Part shown: positions 1 to 11,573 of the stretch, piece after piece | How positions within the stretch are numbered: position 1 is the stretch's first letter | How the letters are laid out: every line of letters begins with the position of its first letter | Assembly (NCBI RefSeq): GCF_001653235.2 | Contig: NC_035796.1 | Span: forward strand, 1,860,001-1,924,000 | DNA length: 64,000 nucleotides | DNA from: Pochonia chlamydosporia 170 | Lineage: Eukaryota > Ascomycota > Sordariomycetes > Hypocreales > Clavicipitaceae | Reading direction: 5' to 3' | The notes under the pieces: generated by a model | Databases searched by the model: none | Told to the model about the DNA's origin: nothing | The model's input: only the letters and a program-made list of their open reading frames with translations | Position numbers and translations under genes: made by a program

Positions 1-2068
1 TCCGCAATAGTGAAACTTCTTCACGACGCTCGATTTATATCAACCCAAAGCCAACTGCCTCTGTGCTACCTTGATGAAGGCTTTTAGGCTCCAAATGATT
101 CAAATGTTAAGAACAGACTGCCAGAATTTCACTACATCCGCCCTATTACGCAGTACAAGTTCAATATTGTGGCTATCAACATAAGCCACACGCTGCGAAG
201 GCCATATATGTTGCCATAAGGCTGGCACACATCGCCCCGCAGTCCAACCATCACTACTCGCTCTGTGGTATCCAAAACACAAGGGCGGTTTATAAAAAGT
301 GTCCGGGGCCTTAGTTCATTCACTTTCTACAACAGCCTTTATTGCTCAAATCGATGGATGGCATGCAAGCATTCTTCCGGGTTGCTCGCCACTCATCTTC
401 AGATGCTAGGATTGTTTCTCTAAATTTAGATCCATCTTCGAGCCTTGTTCTGGCATGTCTCAACAGTACAGTCAGCCACAAGTATGGCTTCGACTCAGCT
501 CTTACAAAATATCGACCACGTACTTGCAAAGCCAGCTGAGCTCGGGAAAGTCAGCCACAGTTCGCCACGATACAACAATGGTTACAATTTTCTAGTTGGC
601 CTTTTTGGGGCTAAATCCTCCTCAAATTTGGGCTTAGCGCAAATCTGACCTTGATTAGTCCTCGTTGAAGATGCGTAGGGCTGCTGGTGATGTATGATGG
701 AACAGGCGTAGGCGCTGTGGATCAGGCAGCCGCAGCTAAGAGTGAAGAGTATTGGCAATAAATTTTCAGATGAGTGGTCTCGATTGCCTATGACTTGGCC
801 TCATCACGAGGATGTCAGCCTCGTTTTTCAACATGGCAGAACCGAGACATGCAGCATTCCCGCGCCATTGGGCATGGGGTGAACAGCACAGGTTGGGGAT
901 GCCGATGCCCGCAAGAACCAGACAACACTCAAACCCCCTGCTTGGCGTCATCCAGGTACCAGACATATCAATTGCCAATAGATGACACGGAGTGTAGTCG
1001 TGCCGGTTTGGTGGCGGCGGTAGTTGAGCGGGCGGCTAGCGGTAACTCACGGGTGGCTGCCGGTTGGCTTAAAGAGAGTCCATGGTAACGTTGAATTGAC
1101 TCAAAGTAACTCTCACGATGGCTGTTACAGTCTGGTGCCTTCAGCCTCACTTTGACCGGACGCCTCAGAAAATCCATGAAGGCATTTGTGCAGTGGACTA
1201 TCAGACACAATACCGAAGCTCAAGGAAGAGGTTGAGTGCAAGACTTCAACTGGTGGCCATGTTTCAACTGAAAATTTGGCGAATCCATCTGGCCAAACGA
1301 GAAAAACATTGAAGATTCATAGGCAAAATGTGCTCCCTGGTCAATCACATACGACCACAGCCGCCAGCAGAGCTCAGGAACCCGTCCGATCTCCCAGGAG
1401 AAACTGGCGAGCGCTAGATTAGTAGCTGGGTTGGTGACAACCAGCGAATACCTAGTGTTGTATGTTTTTTTTTTTTTTTTGGTCTTTTGTATTTATTTTT
1501 GATAGATTTGTCTGTTTCTTTTTCTTCTTTATTTCCTTCTCCATCTATCATACACGCGCAGTGTGAGAGTGAGGCATCTCCGTCATCATCATCAAAGTGT
1601 CGCCAAAGGGAAAACATCCACAAAAGTATCCAACTCACGAACATAATCCATCACAGGCATAAGAAAATCTCAATAAAATTGAAATCACGATCCAAGTCCA
1701 AAGTCATCATGACATCACAGTTCTCAGCCCCTGCCGCTTGTTGTCACCGCTGGAATGTAGATCCCTCAGTGTGGACCCAAGAACAAAAATTGGCCCGATA
1801 AAACACCCAACTATACAAATCTCATTGTCCCGTTGACTACAAAGCGACTGGAATGCGTTGCTCCTTGCAACGCCCAGCTCCGAGAAAAAAAGATATATTC
1901 TGAACGCCATGAAGGACAAATCAGTCTGTGACCACTTCAAGCGAAAGGCTTACTTTACCCTCAACGGCGAGCCATTTCGTATCATCACCACTATTTCGTT
2001 CTGATTTATGTATCGTTTTGCTAGTTTCCATTCATTTTGATTGACTCTGCTTATTCGCTTTACTCAAC
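1..2068. other. intergenic / upstream region without a recognisable gene
   Basis: Only short overlapping reading frames (up to about 104 codons) are present, none with a recognisable domain or codon pattern. A T-homopolymer lies near 1465-1480. The last few hundred bases, rich in C, T and A, probably contain the promoter and 5'UTR of the gene starting at 2069. Confidence 0.6.
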
Positions 2069-4000
2069 ATGGTTCTCTTGGGGAACCTCCTCAACCTGAG
2101 CCTCGGGCTCAACCCAGCTCTCCGTCTTCGCTCCGACGAAAATGGAGCACTCGTCCGCGCTGAAAGCACAGTTCTGCATGGCCACACCGCACGAGATATC
2201 CCATCTTATGCTGCAAACCTCAAGCGCTTACATCACACTGTGAAGAGAGCGCGTAGTGTGATTGAGAACCGGGATGCCTCTGTGACTGTGGCCCAGTCGG
2301 AACTGCAGGGCATTTTGACCAAGATTGAAGACTTGGAGAAGCAGGTCAAGGCGTTGATGAAAGGGGGTGATGCCCCTACGACTGCAACTTCGCCTGTTCC
2401 CGGCCTGGAATCTGGTCCTGCGCCTACTTCCAGCAAGAAGTATGGTACGGACAGCGCAGCCGATCAGGACTGCGATGCAGAGAATTTGCTGTATGACTTG
2501 GGCGCGCGGGCTGTTGTTGACGCGGATGGACAGGTAAGTGGGCACCCATTGTTTCGTAGAAATGCTGACTGCCCCATGGAATCTGCTGTCAAAGGTAAGA
2601 AGGGTGGCAAAGCCGGTTCAAGTGGTTCATCAGAGGCTTCTGGTGAGACGGGCTCTCCTGATGCGTCAGAGCCATCCACTACTGGGCCATCAAACAAGGG
2701 AAACATCGTGGCTTCTCCGCAGGGATCCAATGGAGAAGGTGATGCGGCACCTCCAAATGCATCAAACGATGCTTCAGGTGCTGCTAAAGATGTTCCATCT
2801 CCACTGGCCTCGAAAGAGAAGCACATGAACCCATCGGCCGAGACTCCTCCCACTGTCCCAGATGACTCTGATGCTCCCTATTCTACAGACGATGCATCCC
2901 CCAACACCCACAAATCAGCAGGTTCCATGGACGACGACAGTTCCCCGCAAGCGAAGCAGAAGAATGTGGTAGGCGGCGACAAAGGCACCACCGTACTCAC
3001 CATCTCTGCCACCGAAGTCCCTTCCGATTTACCCAAGCAAGTTGTATCAGCTACAGAAGAGACTGTTGAAGTAAAGACGTTGCCCTTCAACGGCAAGTAC
3101 ATGACCACGACGATCACAAAGACAACTACTCGACGATCTACTGTTACAGTCACACTGCAGCACAAGACTGACGCTACGGGAAATGGGAAATTCGACGACG
3201 ACAGAGTCGTTCCCACTGGATTTTTAACCACGACCAAGAAGAAGCCTCAGGGCGCGGCAAATAAGGATGCTGAAGCGACAGAAACATCAGAAAATGTCCC
3301 TAGTGCCCCCAGCATTGGCAGCTTCAAAAAGTTCACCAACGGCACTGTCAAATTTTCCAACAGCACTATGGGGAACAAAGTCCATCTTAAAAGCCAAAAG
3401 ATTGCTAATGCGACAATTGATGAGAAGCCTCTCAATGGTACCTTGAATGAAAAGGTGGCAAACGTCAAGAGCGCGGCCGAAAAGCCCACCAAGCACAGCG
3501 TTGGGAATAGCAAAACTCACCACAAGACGGCGAGCCTCACTTCCGCCAGTTCTGCCCATCGCCACACCACAGCGAGCAAGGCCATGAACACTCCTCATCT
3601 CAAAATGGTGAATTTCACTGCGACCGTCTCCAAGGAAAAGGCTGCCACTAGCATTTCTCACCACGAACTGGTGAAACCCGTCAACTCCAGTGCCGCGGAT
3701 GAGACCAGCACAACCCAGAAGTCCTTCAACAGCACTTCCACATCAAGCAACAGGACCGCCACAGCCACCTCCATCAGGGAATTCAACAAACCCCCCGAGA
3801 AGATCCAAGTCATCACCGTCGTCCCCATGGCCGCCAACGAGTCCTCCACATGGACCGCTCCCACCGAAACACCAACCTTTGTGACAGAGAAGCCCAAGCC
3901 ATTTCAGATCGCAACACCAGCCAACGCAACTGTCCCCAGACCGTTCACCGGCTTCACAACAGTCCGGACGCCCATGTCCAAGCGACTGTTGAGGAAGTGA
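2069..4000 (+). CDS. Ser/Thr/Lys-rich coiled-coil protein of unknown function
   Basis: The reading frame of 643 codons starts at the first good ATG, after a pyrimidine-rich leader. I do not recognise a family. The first 20 residues are Leu-rich and could be a weak signal or anchor. Residues of about 50-92 are charged and heptad-like (a predicted coiled coil). The rest is low complexity, rich in Ser, Thr, Pro, Asn and Lys, with many N-x-S/T sequons (for example around codons 415-455), as in fungal cell-surface proteins, but there is no clear C-terminal GPI signal and the chain ends in a basic segment. A GTAAGT at 2534 with an in-frame AG at 2599 would give a 66-nt phase-0 intron; reading through is equally open, so both 643- and 621-residue forms are possible. 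The gene is real by length and composition; its role is unknown. Confidence 0.7.
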   Translation: MVLLGNLLNLSLGLNPALRLRSDENGALVRAESTVLHGHTARDIPSYAANLKRLHHTVKRARSVIENRDASVTVAQSELQGILTKIEDLEKQVKALMKGGDAPTTATSPVPGLESGPAPTSSKKYGTDSAADQDCDAENLLYDLGARAVVDADGQVSGHPLFRRNADCPMESAVKGKKGGKAGSSGSSEASGETGSPDASEPSTTGPSNKGNIVASPQGSNGEGDAAPPNASNDASGAAKDVPSPLASKEKHMNPSAETPPTVPDDSDAPYSTDDASPNTHKSAGSMDDDSSPQAKQKNVVGGDKGTTVLTISATEVPSDLPKQVVSATEETVEVKTLPFNGKYMTTTITKTTTRRSTVTVTLQHKTDATGNGKFDDDRVVPTGFLTTTKKKPQGAANKDAEATETSENVPSAPSIGSFKKFTNGTVKFSNSTMGNKVHLKSQKIANATIDEKPLNGTLNEKVANVKSAAEKPTKHSVGNSKTHHKTASLTSASSAHRHTTASKAMNTPHLKMVNFTATVSKEKAATSISHHELVKPVNSSAADETSTTQKSFNSTSTSSNRTATATSIREFNKPPEKIQVITVVPMAANESSTWTAPTETPTFVTEKPKPFQIATPANATVPRPFTGFTTVRTPMSKRLLRK

Positions 4001-5485
4001 GGTGAGGCAAGAGGAGGGAAAGATGGTGGGAGGGGCAGTAAAGCTAATGACATCAGATTGACAACGACTTTTATTTTGCTTACTGTGTTGTTGTACCAGT
4101 TCTCGAATTTGTTTTGTTCGGACTTTTCTTGGGCTTCGGCAGTTATGCGCGCTTGGTCCTAGTACTTATTTTTTCTGCTGGGATTCGTTGGGCTTTATAA
4201 TGATAATGAGTGGTGGAGAATACGTGGTGGGCGGGACACCCGACTCTGGTAGTACACGGTTCGCACGGATTACGAAGAAATGTTATTCGACTGTTTTTGC
4301 TTGAACTGTCTTGGTTACTTTGTCTCGTGTGATCAAGGTTATGTGGTCTGTGAATTCTGTTTCGTAATAAGAACAAAGGCAGTGTCTCAGTCGGGCTTCT
4401 TACCCCAACCCATGTAAGAGGATAGACAAGCTGCAGGGGCAGCGGGAAGGAAGGTTCGCACGGTATTTGTCGGAGGGCCCGAAAAGGCGGAGAAGCCCAA
4501 TAATAAGATTAACCAGCAAGGTGCTCCTCGTTTTCAGGCAACAAAATGGCAGAAAAGTGCGAAGAAAAAAGCCAAGGAGTTTGGTCTGGTGTGGAGGTGT
4601 GGGAACGTGGCCGGCTCCGATCTCGTCTTCAGTGGCCGGAACCATTCCGGCCAATGAACCAACGAGAAGCCAGATGCGATGCAGATTGGGGCAGATTCAG
4701 ACAAATTAAGGCCGGGCAGAGTCGGCATCATGTGGGTCTTTTTGGCTTCCATTGTCCTTTCCTTCATGTTCTCCTTCTTCAAACTCCATTATTTCTTGGC
4801 CTCGTGACTCCACCACGACTTGACTCCATCACACACGACAACCAGTGCGAGGGAGACCATTGTAAATCATGACCATTTACCCCAGATTGTGGCATAATAA
4901 GGATACTATACGCATGTACGGCAGTAAACATAATAGTGAGGAACACACACCGGCCGCCGTGGGCAGCTCTCCTACTCACCGGCCGGCCGAAACAAAGGAG
5001 CAAAAAAAAAGAAAAAAACCGGCGAGATGATCATCGTGCCCCCGAACCGCCGAGTAGCCTCACCGGCATATCAAACTCTTCGCCGCGACAACGAGATGCC
5101 TCAACTTTACATTGCAATTTCTCTTACGTGGCCAAAATGCAAAAACGATGAGATTAGCCCCCCCTCCCAATAAACGAGTTGGGCGGAGGGTCTCGCCCTC
5201 CGAGATAGCTACACATCGTCGCCGTATCCCCGCTCGTGAGGCCGGAATGCATTCCGGCCAACGGGTACTTAGGCGGCGTCGCGAGTCCGGGTGTTGAGTT
5301 TTGAAACCCTGAATCTTTAGACTTTATCACAGACACACTTGATCAAGGTGAACTTGCAAGTTGTTATTTTTTTTTTGTTATCTCGTGCCTGACTTATACC
5401 CTTTGCACTAGCCACCACTTACACCACTTACACGCATCTTCACTTACACACAACACCACACTCACACACTCACACACTCACCACA
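4001..5485. other. intergenic region between the coiled-coil gene and the IDO-like gene
   Basis: No supported coding region. Short frames here are overlapping shadows of low quality. The right end is the promoter and leader of the dioxygenase gene. Confidence 0.6.
5401..5485 (+). repeat. CA-rich leader repeat upstream of the dioxygenase start
   Basis: Imperfect repeats of ACTTACAC and ACTCACAC fill the 85 nt directly before the ATG at 5486 and end in CACCACAATGG. Such CA-rich, G-poor 5' leaders are common in highly transcribed fungal genes and help fix the start codon. Confidence 0.6.
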
Positions 5486-7023
5486 ATGGGCTCCATTGGC
5501 ACCACTCCACCCTTCCAAGTCTTGGACGACCCTCGTCCGGACGACAAGTCCCTCCCTGCCTTCATGGTCTCTACCACTCGCGGTTTTCTTCCTCGCATGA
5601 ACCCCGTCGTCACCCTGCCCAAGGAGTTTGAGCCTCTCGAGTCGTTGCTGCAGCGCATGCCTGTCAAGACTCTGTCCGGCGAGCCTGGCCTCCTCGCTCA
5701 CAGCAAGCTGGGTGATGTTGTGGACAATGAGTTCCCTGATCTGGCGGACGAGATGGACAAGTACAAGGATGACTTGCCCATGATGAATGCCCTGTACCGT
5801 GACTACTCCTTCCTGGCCTCTGCTTACCTGCTTGAGCCTTGCCACGAGCGCTTCGTCAGGGGAGAAGAGTACGGTCTCGGCAGACAGACTCTTCCCAAGA
5901 ACATTTCACGGCCCATCGCTCGCTGCGCAGAGATGTAAGTTTTATGCCCCCTCTTACCTCTTACACAATATATGACCAAGTTTCTGACCATCACAGCGCC
6001 GGCTTCATGCCCTTCATGGAATACGCCGGGTCCTACGCCCTCTACAACTACCGTCTTGAAGACCCCGAAAAGGGCCTGGAGTACTCCAACCTCCGTCTGA
6101 TCCGCGCCTTCGAGCACGGCCTGGACCCAACCTCCTCAGAAGCCGGCTTCGTCCTCGTCCACATCGACATGGTCAAGAACTCGGGCCCCCTCGTCGCCGG
6201 CACAGTCAAGTGCCTGGACGTCGGCTCCAAAATCTCCACCCCCCTGGGCAGCGTGCAAGAGCGCACCACCTTCAACGAAGGCCTCGCCGACATCCTCGGC
6301 GCCCTCCAGAAGATCAACTCCGTCATGGAGACCATGTGGGGGAAGTCCCGTCCCACAGAGTACACCAGCTTCCGCACCTTCATCTTCGGAATCACCTCGC
6401 AGTCCATGTTCCCCAACGGCGTCGTCTACGAGGGCCTCAACGACAACAAGCCCATGTCGTTCCGCGGCGAGAGCGGCGCCAACGACTCCATGGTGCCCCT
6501 GATGGACAACCTCCTCCAGGTGCCCATGCCGAACACGCCGCTCACCGAGATCCTCAAGGACTTCCGCAAGTACAGGCCCAGCAACCACAAGGACTTTTTG
6601 ATGCACGTCAAGCAGGTTTCGGAGAGCAACGACCTGCGCAGCTTTGCGCTCGCTCTCAAGGCGAAGCCTGTGACGGACGAGGAGAAGGACCTGGTTCGCG
6701 AGTCGCGCAGCTTGTGGCTCCAGATTTTGGATCAGGTGCGTGACTTCCGCTGGAGGCATTGGTGCTTTGCTAGGGAGTATATTCTCAAGAGGACTTCTCA
6801 TCCTACTGCTACGGGGGGTAGTCCTATTGTGACGTGGTTGCCGAATCAGCTGGAGGCTGTGTTGGCTGAGATGGTGCACATCAATGAGACTGCGAACAAG
6901 GATGATGCGCGTGGTTTGGGCAAGACTTGTGAGAATGTTATGGATGGTGCGTTGCGGCAGCGGGATACCCTGCGGAAGGAGGTTGACAAGTATTGTGCTG
7001 AGAGGGGTGTTTCACGGAACTAG
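5486..7023 (+). CDS. indoleamine 2,3-dioxygenase-like haem enzyme
   Basis: Two exons, 5486-5934 and 5997-7023, joined across a 62-nt intron (GTAAGT...CACAG), give 491 residues. Family members open the indole ring of L-tryptophan to N-formylkynurenine with haem iron and O2, the first step of the kynurenine route to NAD. The family match shows in the VVYEGL segment, the glycine-rich GESGAND stretch, the SNHKDFL motif whose His (about residue 347) corresponds to the proximal haem ligand His346 of human IDO1, and the later TGGSP loop. An Arg in the TSFRTF segment fits the substrate-carboxylate Arg of IDO. Fungi carry several IDO paralogues and the sequence alone does not tell whether this is the biosynthetic (BNA2-type) or a divergent copy. 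A Zn2Cys6 regulator lies downstream on the same strand. Confidence 0.9.
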
Positions 7024-7931
7024 GCTGGTGTGGCTGGGTGTATATAAAGAGATGTTTGATAGCAAAAAGTTATTCTATTATTTTGGTTCCTTGGTGTTGC
7101 GACGTGGTGAGATGTGTTTGTGTAGAGTTCAGCTCTCAACCTGCTACGTCCGACGCGGGTTTACTTGTGAATCGAAGTCGCTCAAGCTGCCATGTTCGAA
7201 TGGTCAGTCAGAGAAAAACAAAAAAAAAAAAAAAAAAGTGTAAGGTCGTCCATTTTTAGTAGCTCTAGTCCCCGTGGTTGGAACAGTTGAGTACCAGAAT
7301 AGTCATACATTCATGCTAAGAGGCAAATATGTGCTTTGCACAGTTGCGCAATACTCGTGTAGTCGCATTACAAAGTTAGTTCCACAGTTGCCAGTGCATA
7401 TTTAATTCTTGCTATTTCCAAGTCCTGTCCTGTTAGTGAATTGTTGCAACTTGACACTGGCACGATGTCTTACCCAACACACCAAATTCATTCACAATCC
7501 CCCTTATTTCACACAGCCATTGTCGGATTCCATTGGTTCAGTGTAAGTGAATCAAGCATTTGTCATGGAGAGAGACCCGCAAGCCGTGAAGCTAACCGCC
7601 TTGACCATGCGCTAAGAGAATTTGCCCTCCCACTGCTGGAAACGCACGTCGTGACACTTGAAATGCGCGCTAATAGAAAGATTCGAGTCGTGTTAAGTCA
7701 TCAAGTATCTCACAGCTCTATAAAATGGTTTTTGAGTCTTCTTACTGGGGGTCCCTTTGTAATTGAAGCTTAGATCTGACCGTGAAGCTGATGGACGTAA
7801 AAATCGGGGCGGTTTGTCTGAATAAGCAGCAAGTACATGTCAATCATGTTAGCTCATCCATCCTGCCCATGTCAATTCGACACTTTACTGTTGACAACAA
7901 CTCAAAACTGACACGCACCACTTCCTCCATC
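7024..7931. other. intergenic: 3' end of IDO-like gene and promoter of Zn2Cys6 gene
   Basis: Contains an A18 homopolymer at 7220-7237 and a TATAAAA at 7719-7725, about 210 nt before the preferred start of the regulator. No gene is supported. The regulator frame stays open upstream to 7782, but the residues before 7932 look unlike coding sequence. Confidence 0.55.
7719..7725 (+). promoter_or_regulatory. possible TATA box of the Zn2Cys6 regulator gene
   Basis: TATAAAA about 210 nt upstream of the ATG at 7932. Position is plausible if the 5'UTR is long; no transcription start evidence is available. Confidence 0.3.
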
Positions 7932-9608
7932 ATGCCTCCCTCAGCCTGCTGGACGTGCCGACTACGTCGCAAGAAATGCAACCGAGCCAGGCCAATATGT
8001 TCGTCGTGCGCAGAGCTCTCCATCACCTGTCACTACAGTGCGACAAAACCAGACTGGATGGACGGTGGTGACAAGCAGCAAGACATGGCGAGAGCCATCA
8101 AAGCCCAAGTGAAGCAAAGTGCTTCGTCTCGCAAGGAGTCAAACCTCAAAATCAAGGTGTTTGCGACGGAATCCAATCAAGTCTCGCATATTTCACCCTC
8201 AGAAAAGCCAAGATCCTTCACGGCAGGCAAATCCTCACCTAGTGCCAAGACCCCAGCCAGCGACAATGCACACGAGGGCTACCCAACCGTGGACACGTCA
8301 GACGACTTCTTCATAACGTTATATCTAGATACCGTCTTTCCCGTGCTGTTCCCTTGGTACCAGCCTCCGGCATTATCTGGCGGACGCAGCTGGATTCTCG
8401 TCGTGCTCAAGGCCAACAAAGCCATCTTCCACACAACAATGAGCCTCAGCTTGTACTACTTCACCCTTCTGATCGCCAAAGAAGCAAGCCACACGGTCCG
8501 CACGCCCTGCGAGCAGTACGTCTGGGATAGCTTGGCGAAGCACGTCGACACGTCCATGCAGGTCATTAGACGGGACATGGATAACCTCAACACGACCAAG
8601 CAAACTGACGTCTTTCAACGGGCCAGCGCTCTCGAAGGCGTTGTACAGTTGTTAATTTTGGAAACGGCCATGGCCACTGGTGCTGACTGGGATGTTCACC
8701 TATCCGCCGCGGTGGCTGTCTTTACTGACATTTTTCGAGAACACGGTACGCGAGATGGCGTGTGCCATCTTCCTTCTGTTGATATGGCCATGCACAAACC
8801 TTCTATTCTTGACTCCATCAGACTTAGTGTCCCTGTCTTGGATCCAAATCAGGCTGCTTTGCGGTTTTACTCCGCAATACTTATATATGCGGATATTATC
8901 TCTAGTGTTTCGCTTGGTACGGCTCCTCGGCTGCGCTACTGTTACAGGGGCTTGATTGAGGATATGCATGAGGAGCCTAAGAGCGCTGATGGCCCGGGAC
9001 GGACACTTCAGATGGAGAACTATATTGGGTGTCAGGGATGGGTTCTACTTCTCGTTGGCGAAATATCCGCGCTGGACGCATGGAAACGCTCCGTGTCCCC
9101 TAAGAGCCGCACCTGTGAGGCTGAGGAACTCGAACAACGCAGCAGAGTGCTTGAGTTGAAGCTGCAACACGGTGAAGATGTTCTCAAAGAACGTTCAAGG
9201 TCCTATCTCAACGCTTCAGCCAGAAAGCAGGTTTCCGTAACAGAGGTATGGATACATGCTGCGAAAATATATCTATCCACAGTCAAGAAAGGGTGGGATC
9301 CAAATGATCCCGTGATTCGGAGCAACGTGGAATCTGCCCTACTCTTCCTCGGACAACTCTCACCAGAACTTTGTCTGCGCAGTCTCCTGTGGCCATTGTG
9401 TGTTTCTGGCTTTTTGGCCACGCCTGAACAAGAACCACTGTTCAGAGAGTATCTTTCGGCGCTGGGGCCTCTGAAGGCTTTTGGTGCTGCGAGACAGGCC
9501 CTCCAGCTTTTGGAACGAGTATGGGGGCTCCGTGGTCAGCTAGGTCGGGAGGAATGGGGCATGTCAGACTGCTTTGAAGTTGGAGGGAAGAGAGTCTTGT
9601 TGCTTTAA
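7932..9608 (+). CDS. Zn(II)2Cys6 fungal transcription factor
   Basis: 558 residues from the ATG at 7932. This start was chosen because the Zn cluster follows at once: Cys6, Cys9, Cys16, Cys23, Cys26 and Cys33 in the exact CX2CX6CX6CX2CX6C spacing, with a basic RLRRKK segment between the second and third Cys. This is a nuclear DNA-binding domain of the Gal4 type, here at the extreme N-terminus. After a Ser/Lys-rich linker, residues of about 120-540 form an alpha-helical region whose opening (DDFFITLYLDTVFP) resembles the fungal-specific DUF3468 / Fungal_trans_2 regulatory domain. There is no obvious intron. It lies between the IDO-like and NmrA-like genes on the same strand, so local regulation of either is a reasonable inference but is not shown by the sequence. 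Confidence 0.9.
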   Translation: MPPSACWTCRLRRKKCNRARPICSSCAELSITCHYSATKPDWMDGGDKQQDMARAIKAQVKQSASSRKESNLKIKVFATESNQVSHISPSEKPRSFTAGKSSPSAKTPASDNAHEGYPTVDTSDDFFITLYLDTVFPVLFPWYQPPALSGGRSWILVVLKANKAIFHTTMSLSLYYFTLLIAKEASHTVRTPCEQYVWDSLAKHVDTSMQVIRRDMDNLNTTKQTDVFQRASALEGVVQLLILETAMATGADWDVHLSAAVAVFTDIFREHGTRDGVCHLPSVDMAMHKPSILDSIRLSVPVLDPNQAALRFYSAILIYADIISSVSLGTAPRLRYCYRGLIEDMHEEPKSADGPGRTLQMENYIGCQGWVLLLVGEISALDAWKRSVSPKSRTCEAEELEQRSRVLELKLQHGEDVLKERSRSYLNASARKQVSVTEVWIHAAKIYLSTVKKGWDPNDPVIRSNVESALLFLGQLSPELCLRSLLWPLCVSGFLATPEQEPLFREYLSALGPLKAFGAARQALQLLERVWGLRGQLGREEWGMSDCFEVGGKRVLLL

Positions 9609-10488
9609 GTGTAAGCGGGACTCATTGTACACTCATGGGTTGAGAATATTTCTGACTCAACACATCCATCTTCCGTGAAGAGTCCCGCGCACGTGAGATT
9701 GAAACTGGTGATCTGAGAAATTTTGGCTCAGATCTCTTCGTAAAGACAGCGAGCGCAATGCAAACGCGCGCTTTCTTACTTTAGTTAGGCTTGATCTAGC
9801 CGAATAAACCAATCATGGTGAATTGACTACTGCAAGGCAACGGAGTCATGTTCATATTGGAGATAAATAGACGACATGGGCATCTGGATTGCTCGGAGTG
9901 CGGGCATTTTTCTCCACTCTAAAATTCCAAGGTACCTCGCTCCCAACTAAATTCCATAAGTGCAGCGACATAGTATATGTACGGTCAGATGCAAAATTAA
10001 AATTAGAATACCACAGGCTAAATTTGAGTCTTAGTATCTAATTATCCCGGAAATCAAGGGCAAATCCAAAGCAGATATATTAGCTACTTGTGAGCTGGAG
10101 AAGTATATAGCAGGTACGGTGACGTGTCTAGAAGTAGTAATTCATGGGTCATCACGCATCACAAACAATTCTCCATAAATGCACATTGCGACCATGCCGT
10201 TTTAGGCAATAGCTGATCTACTGTAAATGCACACCAAGCTCGACGACTCGCGCGCTGGCCGACAAAAGTTAGGTTCCCATTGAAGATGCTCTCATCAAAC
10301 GAGAAAATGTAGGAATAAGACGTATAGCCGATAAGTTGATTCATAAGCAATGTGTCGTTGAGATTCACTGTTGTGGTTGAAAAGTATATATAAGTCACCG
10401 TCTTGCCCTCAACGCATCAGAAATCAGTTCGACAGACTTGACTCCCAAACATTCCACTTTTAAATCCTTAAATTCACCTTTATATAAA
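9609..10488. other. intergenic region before the NmrA-like gene
   Basis: AT-rich in its centre, with no supported reading frame. It contains the TATA element at 10385. Confidence 0.6.
10385..10393 (+). promoter_or_regulatory. TATA box of the NmrA-like gene
   Basis: TATATATAA about 96 nt before the ATG at 10489, a normal distance for a short fungal 5'UTR. A second TATATAA-like string at about 10480 lies almost on the ATG and is too close to act for this gene. Confidence 0.5.
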
Positions 10489-11573
10489 ATGGTCGTTGTT
10501 GCTGTTGCCGGTGGTACAGGCAATGTTGGCCGCACCATTGTCGAAACATTGCTGCAGACAAAACACCAAGTCGTTGTGCTAGCCCGCAAAGTAAGACTTA
10601 CACCATTGGAATTGCCTAACTTTAACTGACATATAGCAGGCTTCTTCTAGTCTGGAAGGTCCGTTGACTGTCAAAGTCGACTACTCAAATGTCGATGCAA
10701 CGACCCAACTCTTGGAAGAGCACAAAGTCCACACTATCATATCAGCCCTAAAAATCACCGATGAGAACGCCTCAGCCGCCCAAGTCAACCTCATCAAAGC
10801 CGCAGACTCGTCGTCCTCTGTAAAAAGGTTCATCGCCAGTGGCTGGGGCGGCATTCCTAGCGAAACGTACGTTTGCGAGCCAAAAGCCTAATCAGACCCA
10901 GAAGCTAACCACAAAGGTAGATCACCCCTGACAGCCCTCCAGCGGGTTTCTAATGATGAACTGCGCAAGTCAAACCTTCAGTGGACGAGATTCGTGAACG
11001 GCTACTTCTCCGACTACTACGGCATACCTGGCGTTAAAACTCATTTCACTCCACTGTCCTTTGTCGTCGATATAGCTGGCAGGAAGGCGGCTATTCCTGG
11101 AACAGGCGACGAACCCATGGCGTTTACGTACTCCTACGACTTGGCCAAGTTTGTGACTGCCTTTTTAGATGTTTCCGAGTGGAACGAACTTACCTTTTGC
11201 TATGGTGAGAGGATTACGTGGAATGATTTCGTCAAGGTAGCGGAGGAGGTAACTGGTATGTTCCAACTGTCCAAGTGTGATTCAACCTAAATAACTAACA
11301 GCCTTTTCTACAGGCGCTTCATTTGACGTGGTTTACGATTCATCTGACAAGTTGGCTGCTGGAAACATCACAGAACTCCCCTCACACGAGAAAGAGTTTG
11401 CTGCTGCTCCGTTCCCAGCCGCGTTTGCTCGTCAACTCTTGGCTATACTTGGCCACTGGGTTGTGGAAGGAAGGTTTGACATTCCCGTGGATGAGTCGCT
11501 CAACAAGGCTTTTCCGGAGATTAATCCTTTGAGTGTTCATGATGTACTGCGTCAGCGGGATGTGGTTGAGTAG
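10489..11573 (+). CDS. NmrA-like family NAD(P)-binding protein
   Basis: Four exons: 10489-10590, 10640-10866, 10921-11255 and 11314-11573. Introns are 49, 54 and 58 nt, and the phases join without a stop into 307 residues. The N-terminus has a beta strand plus the Rossmann motif GGTGNVGR (residues 8-15), typical of NmrA-like / isoflavone-reductase-like atypical short-chain dehydrogenases. The SGWGG stretch after the third strand and the later NGYFSDYYG segment fit the same family. Members either sense NAD(P) redox state or reduce small aromatic substrates, and the reaction of this one cannot be told. For the second intron the acceptor TAG at 10920 was chosen because the AAG at 10916 would bring in a stop. 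The protein is probably cytosolic. Confidence 0.87.

Noticed and set aside
10450..10490. TATATAA string directly before the NmrA-like ATG as its TATA box
   Set aside because: Only a few bases from the start codon; the element at 10385 is better placed.
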